From positions 62,001 through 126,000 of the forward strand of contig JAACJK010000066.1 of the NCBI GenBank assembly GCA_013368325.1: 64,000 nucleotides of DNA. Direction: 5' to 3'. This stretch comes from Ephemerocybe angulata (Eukaryota > Basidiomycota > Agaricomycetes > Agaricales > Psathyrellaceae). The notes beneath the pieces are model-generated. The model was given only the letters and a program-made list of their open reading frames with translations, had not been told where the DNA came from and ran no database searches. This document shows, piece by piece, positions 57,445 through 64,000 of the stretch; within the stretch, counting starts at the first letter, position 1, and each line of letters opens with the position of its first letter. The translations under genes and the position numbers were made by a program.

Positions 57445-57581
57445 TCGGTCACTGATCTGTCCCTCAGACGTCCTTGCGACGCCTTTCCATGCTCAAATTC
57501 AATGCTTTTCGGGGCGCTAAAGGCGTATACCATATGTCACAAGTACAACTCAGTGCCTCGTTGTGGTTTTTAGACATACAG

Positions 57582-57825
57582 AGGATATAATTGTGAATGT
57601 TGGTTGTCGGCAGGATATCAGGTCTTGTTACCTGCGATCCGCGCGCGTTGACCACTAGCAATCGTAACTTTATCTTCAACTTGGGATGTTAAAGGCGATG
57701 TTAAAAGTGCATATCATATTGTATGGGTATCTCGCAGTGCCGTATTGTCCACTTTAACCACACAAAGGATGTAATTGTCAAAGTAGGGTGTCGGCAGGAT
57801 ATCAGGTCCTGTCATCTGCGATCAA
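57582..57825. repeat. Direct repeat, period about 186 bp
   Basis: GGATATAATTGTGAATGTTG to TACCTGCGATC (57582-57640) recurs as GGATGTAATTGTCAAAGTAG to CATCTGCGATC (57768-57825); both contain GTCGGCAGGATATCAGGTC. Sequence before each copy is also related (CATACAGAGGAT and CACACAAAGGAT). It lies just upstream of the first gene of a tandem pair. Confidence 0.75.
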
Positions 57826-57863
57826 TCATATCTTGTTCTTCAACTTCCACCACCGAATGTTAT

Positions 57864-58117
57864 ATGGACTCAGCTACACGACGAGAAAAGAACAGAAAGG
57901 CAGCTTACGAGGCCTACCATAAGTAAGGGCTCTAATAACCTCTTCAAACACCAAAGCTAACTTATCAATTCAACTCCTCAGAGATATTGTCGCGTCGCGA
58001 CTGAAGTCTCGCGATAGAAAGAGATCCTCACGACAGGCCATAGCGCGCCGTACTCGGTACGATGCTCTGAAATACCTTGAGCGATTTAATACCCATGGCT
58101 TTGTTATGGCGCAGTGA
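57864..58117 (+). CDS. Small basic protein, upstream copy of a tandem pair
   Basis: ATG at 57864; exon 1 ends at 57922 (REKNRKAAYEAYHK), intron 57923-57981 (GTAAGG to CTCAG), exon 2 to the TGA at 58115-58117. It aligns with the start of the next gene: REKNRKAAYEAYHK against REKNREAAYKSYHR, then SRLKSRDRKRSSRQAIA against SRETCRERKRKSRANLK, with the intron at the same place. The basic repeat could bind nucleic acid. It lacks the long C-terminal region of its neighbour, so it may be a truncated duplicate. Its last 23 bases overlap the start of the next gene in another frame. Confidence 0.5.
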
Positions 58118-59137
58118 TGAAGACAATAACTTGGCGCCACCTAAGAAGAAGGAGATCACTCCAGAACAACGGGAGAAGAATCGAGAAGCCGCCTACAAGT
58201 CCTATCACAGGTACGATGCCCAGTAAATAGCTTATCCTGAACCGAGCCTCACTCTAAAGTCTAATTTCAATTAGGAGGATAGAGTTATCGAGGGAGACTT
58301 GTCGCGAGAGAAAGCGAAAGTCTCGAGCTAACTTAAAGTGTGTCCACTATTGTCCTCAGGACAGTGTAGCTAATACCACACTCAGAGCAAAGAGCACAGC
58401 GCCTCCAGATGCCAGTAGCGAAGTGGAAGCTACTGATAATCTGGAGAATGCTACAGATCCCTGCTCACCTAACTCTCAGCAGGTGAAGCACGCTCTTCCA
58501 TCTCAGAGAGTGGAACTGGCTACGCCGGCGCACTCTAGGGTGACTATCTCCCCTCTCCTCTGCATCTCTCAAGGAAGCACGCCAGAGACACCCACTCCGA
58601 CGAGCGGTAAACCTATGGTGGGCACGCCAGAGACACCCACTCCGATGAGCCGTAGACCTATGGTGGGCATGCCTGAAAGGCCTCGTAAGACGCGTTGGAA
58701 AGTAAGACCCCCAAACCCTGAATTGCTGAAGCAAGTTATGGCCCCAATGCACGATAGAATGCTGGCCAGCACACGAAAACTGCTTGACAGTCTGAAGAGC
58801 TCAAGAAGGAAGGTCGGACAAGTCAGGAGCGCGGGAGCGGGCTCAGGTGAATCAGTCGATGAAACAGCGGGAACAGCGCGCCCCACTACTGTTCCGGAGG
58901 ACGATAGTCCTCAAACAACGCAGTAAGTCCTGTATATTCGGCATACTTACGGAGGGCTAACTAAGAGTACCGCAGAGCGAGCGTTCCAGCGGACGATAGT
59001 CCTCAAACAACGAAGTAAGTCCTTTATAATCGGCGTACTTACGGAGGGCTAACCAAGAGTACCGCAGAGCGAGTGATGGAGTATCGAGGCCCACAGCGTT
59101 GGGATATTTAGATATGTATAGCGACGACGAGATGTAA
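58095..59137 (+). CDS. Basic-region protein with duplicated terminal exon-intron unit
   Basis: ATG at 58095, exon 1 to 58210 (KKKEITPEQREKNREAAYKS), intron 58211-58274, long exon from 58275. It starts with a basic stretch (CRERKRKSRANLK), then Ser/Thr/Pro-rich sequence with a 15-residue repeat (TPETPTPTSGKPMVG, TPETPTPMSRRPMVG), and a Lys/Arg-rich segment. Read through, it stops at 58924-58926. Spliced at 58923-58975 and 59015-59067, both phase 2, it continues with SVPADDSPQTT, a copy of TVPEDDSPQTT, and ends ALGYLDMYSDDEM at 59137. The spliced form is favoured by perfect donors, a CTAAC branch site in both introns and a conserved frame. A nuclear role is possible from the basic regions; the family is unknown. 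Confidence 0.65.
58891..59074 (+). repeat. Tandem duplication of one exon plus its intron, 92 bp
   Basis: Unit 1 starts at 58891 and unit 2 at 58983, about 91 percent alike by eye. Each unit holds the exon end ACGATAGTCCTCAAACAACG, a donor GTAAGTCCT, a branch-like GGGCTAAC, and the acceptor GTACCGCAG. Intron copies are 58923-58975 and 59015-59067 (53 bp each); the exon between them is 39 bp, exactly 13 codons. Confidence 0.95.
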
Positions 59138-59432
59138 AGTACGATGGGAGGTGAGAAGACCAACAGGCGTCGGCCGCATATGTGACAACTCCATCATGCC
59201 TGAGGGAAAAACAAAAGGTATCTTCCAGGGTTGAACTCTAGGCTTTAGCAGTTAGTAAAAAGAAAAGTCGTTGACATTTAACTGATGCGCTATACAACTA
59301 ACGTTGAGGGTACTTAGACTATACTGGTCCACTCGTCACCGGCCTGCCGACTTCGCCATCGTATTCACCGGTTATCGTTCACCGGTTATCGCACTGACTA
59401 AGGTTGAATTCGAACATCCATCCACTCTCCGC

Positions 59433-60022
59433 ATGGACGACCCCGCGCCTGCTCAATACTTCGCTGAAATCGCCAGAAAACCGACTATTGAAGACCTAGT
59501 GGAGATCACGAAGGACTGGGCCAGAGATACATGGTACACGAGCGACAGCCGCCGGTTCTATTTGAGGGATATGCGTGGGTCAACTTTTCTTATAGCATTC
59601 GGACAAAATGTGACCTCTCTCCCAGGGAATCAAGCCCCACGTACGTGATCTTTATCTCATTAGCCACCCGCTTACAGTGGTCTCAAGGCATCGATATCCC
59701 TCCTGCGGGGCCGGAAGAGGTTAGGAGGCTGACTAGATCCCACTTCAAAAGATTAGTCAAGCGATTGCCCGAGTGGGATGCCTTTATCACACCCAAGGCG
59801 GACCTCATTGCGAATGGAGAAGACAACATGGACGCCAAGATAGACAAGCTTCTGTTCTTAACTGAAACTTCGCCAGCAGGATGCGAGTCCAAAGTTCCAG
59901 GCAGGATCGTGAGAGGAGGGCCTATATTGACGTTTTCGTGGAGTTGGGATATGGAGGGAAGTGATCGTGTTCGAAGCCGTAGTGGCCAAAGATTAGACGG
60001 GCTATTTCATAATGGGTGGTAG
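59433..60022 (+). CDS. Unknown small protein, tandem-paralogue copy 1
   Basis: ATG at 59433; exon 1 gives ARKPTIEDLVEITKDWARDT then WYTSDSRRFYLRD. An intron region of about 90-100 bp (possibly two introns, from GTGGGTCAAC near 59576 to ACAG near 59678) leads to GIDIPPAGPEEVRRLTRSHF, WDAFITPKADLIANGEDN and ETSPAGCESKVPGR, ending with SWSWDMEGSD and a TAG at 60020-60022. The gene at 60250-60879 has the same block order. No signal peptide, membrane segment or catalytic motif is recognised. Confidence 0.6.
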
Positions 60023-60249
60023 AGTAGGCGCAAATGACTGCGACTAACAACGCATACTAAATCTACCCTTTCGAAGTACCCTCCTCGGCCCAGGCTGCGT
60101 GGAAGTGTTTGTCTCGGTGTTTGCTTCCAGTGCCAATATCCTCCGTTACCATCGTCTTTCAATGGTGGAACCTTCAGATTTGAACGTCAACATCCCGACA
60201 TACCCTCTCGTTCATCTCCTCCACCAATAACCCCTGCAACTTACCTCGC

Positions 60250-60879
60250 ATGGAGGAGTATCCGTCGGGAGAAGAGAGACTCGAGTTGTGCATTGCTGAG
60301 CTTCTGCGCAAGCCTACATCACAAGACCTCGTTTCCATCGCCAAAGATTGGGCTAGGTTGACATATTTTACTCCGAATGGGGAAGAATACTTTCTGCGGA
60401 ATAGAGGTCAGACCTCCCCTTCTCTTTCCAGTCCCCTCCTAACTCGTTCTTCCAATCCTAGCTACACTTGAACCTCGTAAGTCGCGCGCGTTTTCGCCCT
60501 CTGGACTGCTCAGCTTTCAAGTTCTGACGGCGATCCAGGTTGCGATATATCTCCAATTGGGCGAGCGGAGGTTGTTCACATGACAAAAGCTTATTTTAAC
60601 GACCTGGTGGATCGCATGGGGGAATACGAAGCATACGTTGAGCCCAAGCTCCGGATCATCGCGGAGGACCCCGATTTGCCAGAGGGAAACAAGGTTATGA
60701 ATCTTCTCTGGCTTCGCCACCATTCTCCAGCGGGATATAGGGTTCGAGTGCCAGGTCAAGATCGCGAGGGAAGGTACACTTTCAGATGGGCCTGGGAAGG
60801 TTATGATACGGACGGTACCTTGGCCACCCTCGATGAGAGTGGTACGATAATCGAAGATTTGTTGAAGGATTTGATGTAA
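60250..60879 (+). CDS. Unknown small protein, tandem-paralogue copy 2
   Basis: ATG at 60250; LLRKPTSQDLVSIAKDWARL then YFTPNGEEYFLRN in exon 1 align with copy 1. Introns (from GTCAGACCTC near 60406, and from GTAAGTCGCG near 60479) lead to GCDISPIGRAEVVHMTKAYF, EYEAYVEPKLRIIAEDPDLP and RHHSPAGYRVRVPGQDREGR, ending RWAWEGYDTD...DLLKDLM at the stop 60877-60879. Two small introns here correspond to the intron region of copy 1. Function unknown. Confidence 0.6.
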
Positions 60880-61573
60880 CTGGTAGATTATCATTTGGGT
60901 ACCACCTGGTGAATTACGATTGGTGAATGGCGATGACGATACGCATCATTTGAAAGCGGCTTATCTAGGCGCCCGTCAGACGCTCAATCAGAATGAGTCA
61001 GCACCCTTGAAACGTCCACGTGAGAGTTTGACAGGTCAGCACAGCTGCACACCCTGCGCGACAGTTGTTCAATATGCGGTCAGGCTTCAGCGTGTCCTGC
61101 TCTGCTCAACGTTCAGCGTGTCCTCCTCTCCTCACGCTCCAAGCTTCAGCGAACTAGTATCTAATGGCCGACCGCTTGCGAGGAAGAAGGCTCGGGTAGC
61201 CGATGCTTCGCATGGATCGATCGCGTCATCAGGCGCCATCTCACCTCGCCGCCCCTGGACACCCCTGTGGAATACCGGATGGTAGCCAATGCTTCGCATG
61301 GATCTACCGCGCCATCTCTCCTCGCCGCCCCGGCACCCCCTGTGGAATAGTGGAAATGGTTTTCCCGCCCGCTACCAGGTGCTACGATGATCGATCTGCC
61401 ACGGCCGTCGTCCCAGCCGTACACTCTCTGATAGGATCCCTGGAGCTACGTCGTACCAGGCTCCGCTGTGTCTCCCTTGGCAGATACCCTCGATTTAACC
61501 GCTCGATAAGCTGCAACAGGCCCCCTTTCCATTCTCCAAGCACCAGCTCTCACCTCGCAAACTTTCAGCAACC
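60880..61573. other. Intergenic stretch with a short tandem duplication
   Basis: A segment at 61195-61274 is repeated at 61281-61348: both run from GGTAGCC-ATGCTTCGCATGG through CACCTCGCCGCCCC or CTCCTCGCCGCCCC to CACCCCCTGTGGAATA or CACCCCTGTGGAATA. No gene is supported; the rest may be promoter for the next gene. Confidence 0.55.
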
Positions 61574-64000
61574 ATGACGAAGGCAAACGCAGCGGCACAG
61601 CCCAACGAAAGTACATATTGTTAAACCTCGCAGGCCTTTGCGTCGTACTAATCATCCTCTCAGCTGTCATTGCAGCGTTCCTCACCGCCGTCGAGCACCT
61701 AGACCATGAAGGGAAAATTCGTAAGTCTTAAACCTAAGTCTTCAACCTGAGTGCAAGGATTGACCTTCTTCTTAGGTGACCTTCTCGCAGGCATAAATGC
61801 TACGAAGAGAGAGATTCAGGAGTTAGAGCAGGAGAAGGCGAATTTGAAAGCTCGCAAGAGCAGATATGGCCACATCTCCCCGAAGATCAACCAACTCTTA
61901 GAACGCCTAGCTTCTCAGGAGGCGGCTCGTTTGAGAGTCCTCGAAAGCGTTGCTGGAGAAGAGGACATTGACGCTGCTGAGGACTTCAGGAGTTCTTCTC
62001 TTTCCCCGGTTCCCCCAGAGGTCGAGGACCTCCCCAATCCCCACGGCGTCGGCAATCCCGCAGTCCCTCCTGTGGACCCCATTGCCACTCCCAGCGCTGC
62101 TACTGTCAATGAAGGCGATGCCGACTTGGCTACTCTGCAGCCCGAGCCAGACGTCGGCAAGTCCCCCGCTTCTCCTCAGCGCAAAGTCGGCGGGAGCACT
62201 ACCCCTCAAAAGTTAACCATCGATCTTCCCAACGTCGATGGAACCCCGCTCGACCCCAACGTTGGAAGTGCTCCTCCCAACCCCCCCAAGTCCACCGCCG
62301 CTCCTCCCAACATCGATGGAACCGCGCTCAACGCCAACATTGGCACTGTTCCTCCCAACTCCGCTTTGCTCAAGTCCACCCCCGCTCTTCCCACTGTCGG
62401 AGGAACTGCCGCTCCTCGCAACGTCGATGGAACCGCGCCAAACGTCAGCGGAACCGCCCCTCCTTCCAACTTCGGTGGAACCACCCAGCCCAACGTCGGC
62501 GGAACCGCCACCCAGCCCAACGTCGGCGGAGCCGCCGCTGCTCCCAACGTCGGCGGAGCCGCTACCCAGCCCAACGTCGGCGGAACCGCCACCCAGCCCA
62601 ACGTCGGCGGAGCCCCCGCTGCTCCCAACGTCGGCGGAGCCCCCGCTGCTCCCAACGTCGGCGGAGCCCCCGCTGCTCCCAACGTCGGCGGAACCGCTAC
62701 CCAGCCCAACGTCGGCGGAGCCCCCGCTGCTCCCAACGTCGAAGGAACCGCCACCCAGCCCAACGTCGGCGGAGCCCCCGCTGCTCCCAACGTCGGCGGA
62801 GCCCCCGCTGCTCCCAACGTCGGCGGAGCCCCCGCTGCTCCCAACGTCGGCGGAACCGCTACCCAGCCCAACGTCGAAGGAACCGCCACCCAGCCCAACG
62901 TCGGTGGATCCGCCGCTGCTCCCAACGTCGCAGGAATTGCCGCTGCTCCCACCGTCCCGCAACCCAGCGTGAAGGTCAAAACAGAACATTTGGAATCTAT
63001 TGGTTTCGTCCCTCCAGCTGACGTTCCGGTCTCCGTCAAGGTGGAGGGGAAGGAGACGCATACCGTTCCGAAGCCGCGTCCTCTACCGAAGCGAGTGAAG
63101 AAGGAAGAGCCGGATTGCATCGATCTGACGATGGACGACGAAGAGGAGACCGCCGAGGATAAATCCTCGAAGAAGGGGAAAGGCTCGGGGTCGAGGAAGC
63201 GGCCGGCGCCTGGGGTTGAGTCGAGGGGTGGGAAAGGGAAGGGGACTGCTGCGAATAAGCGCCCTCGCATTGATGGCGATGCACTTCATGGCGGTAAGTT
63301 CTGCTCCTTGTTGTCATGCCGTTACGAGCCCTAATAACATACGATATAATTAGGTGAGATTGTGCGTACATGGACCTCATCCGACCAGCCTCCCCCAAAG
63401 AAGACTGGTAGGTCTTAGTATACTCTTTTATTGGCGGGTGCTGACCATCCGAGTGTAGTGGTCGACCCCAACGAGCACGGCGCAACTCAGCCGATGGCGT
63501 TGGTCGATAAACGAACGGCTGCCATGCTGGCAATAAAGAATGAGGACGGTGAAGAGGACGAAGACAGTCCAGAGATCCTTACCGATGAACAGCTTGCCAG
63601 GGAGAACCGTCTGTTGCTCTGTTAGTGAATCCTTTCTGTCTCACGTTGCGAAACTGACAGCTGTGTCACAGTGGCAAGCGATGCGGCCTTACACAATTAT
63701 TGCACCCATAATGTCTGGATCCCTTCTCGAGTTCGATCCAAAGCCCGGAAGGAGCAAGGGTTCCTCCAGGAAGCGGGAACACTGTCGCGTGTGTTTGCCC
63801 TCAGCAATCTCATCCTCTCGAAGAAGAGAGGTTTGACGAAATGCCAATACCACAGCTACATCGACCACGCGCAGCGCGCTTACAACGACTTCGAGTTCGA
63901 ACTGAAGGCAGTGAAGGGGAAGGAAGGGAGGATGAGGAGGCCGAAGCTGGTCCCCCAAGTGACCGGTATACCGCTCAAGGCGTCGACTGAAGTCCTGGCG
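61574..64000 (+). CDS. Unknown nuclear-looking protein with a nonapeptide repeat, running off the right edge
   Basis: ATG at 61574, exon 1 ends at 61610, exon 2 starts at 61664 (VIAAFLTAVEHLDHEGKI), and exon 3 begins near 61776 with DLLAGINATKREIQELEQEK, a coiled coil. A long Pro/Ala/Gly-rich region follows, whose core is 17 copies of a nine-residue unit, mostly PNVGGAPAA or PNVGGTATQ. After it come VKTEHLESIG, acidic CIDLTMDDEEET (a SUMO-interaction-like IDLT motif, by inference) and the basic KKGKGSGSRKRPAPG and KRPRIDG segments, which look like nuclear signals. Short exons after 63358 (TWTSSDQPPPKK; EHGATQPMALVDKRTAAM; SDAALHNYCTHNVWIPSRVR) continue past 64000. No enzymatic domain is seen. 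Nuclear location is inferred. Confidence 0.65.
62489..62947 (+). repeat. 27-bp coding minisatellite, 17 units
   Basis: Units alternate between CCCAACGTCGGCGGAGCCCC-type (PNVGGAPAA) and CCCAACGTCGGCGGAACCGC-type (PNVGGTATQ). The period of 27 bp keeps the frame. Blocks of three PNVGGAPAA followed by PNVGGTATQ occur twice, which suggests a higher-order duplication of several units. Unit variants PNVEG and PNVAG mark the older copies. Confidence 0.95.

Noticed and set aside
62206..63270. Long minus-strand open frames (354 and 282 codons) and a second plus frame (244 codons) over the 27-bp repeat
   Set aside because: A 27-bp period in GC-rich DNA keeps every frame open; the plus frame with coiled coil, basic segments and matching introns is the real one.
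1..64000. tRNA, rRNA or snoRNA genes
   Set aside because: No cloverleaf, A/B box pair or rRNA block could be supported by eye; a tRNAscan-SE and Infernal run would be needed to exclude them.

Overview
The window looks like nuclear DNA of a filamentous basidiomycete, most likely an Agaricomycete. The main reasons are genes split by many 45-65 bp GT-AG introns, a Plavaka-type transposase, KDZ-associated cysteine-cluster (CxC5-like) gene pieces, a DUF6698-like gene, a fungal E(z)/EZH2-type SET protein, and several lineage-specific families of unknown function arranged as tandem paralogues. No bacterial operon or viral gene block was seen. All exon boundaries are my own reading of splice signals and frame; nothing was checked against databases.

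Layout. 1-1815: 3' part of a non-LTR retrotransposon reverse transcriptase running off the left edge. 1816-7982: about 6 kb without a recognisable gene, carrying a decayed dispersed repeat (core GATAGACGCCCAC) and a 49-bp inverted repeat. 7983-10901: multi-exon E(z)-like histone methyltransferase, convergent with an unknown minus-strand gene (11135-13500). 14250-16140: a 199-bp tandem array whose every unit looks like one exon plus one 60-bp intron. 16241-22000: a KDZ 3' fragment and then a largely complete Plavaka transposase. 22205-26056: a large minus-strand gene ending in a Q/S/P-rich repeat domain. 27.5-35.6 kb and 41.2-42.2 kb: a gene graveyard of captured fragments (protein-L-isoaspartate methyltransferase, RNA polymerase II RPB1), a 342-bp segment present twice, and many short related intron-like modules. 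35644-39416: a large unknown minus-strand gene with a dioxygenase-like H-x-D motif. 40.0-48.4 kb: small unknown genes and an apparently intact DUF6698 gene. 49062-49437: an array of 47-bp hairpin units. 49645-52453: a KDZ-family gene lacking its 3' part, whose missing part resembles the fragment at 16.2-16.7 kb. 52.7-61 kb: lineage-specific genes in tandem pairs. 61574-64000: a gene with a 17-unit, 27-bp coding minisatellite, running off the right edge.

How it fits together. This is an accessory, transposon-rich region with one clear core chromatin gene (E(z)-like). The theme is amplification of small units: tandem gene pairs, exon-plus-intron duplications at three scales (92 bp, 199 bp, about 200 bp), and hairpin arrays. 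The best-supported novelty is a 92-bp duplication that creates a second in-frame copy of an exon together with its intron (58891-59074). Next come the 47-bp hairpin array with an inverted loop and the two collinear halves of a KDZ gene about 33 kb apart.
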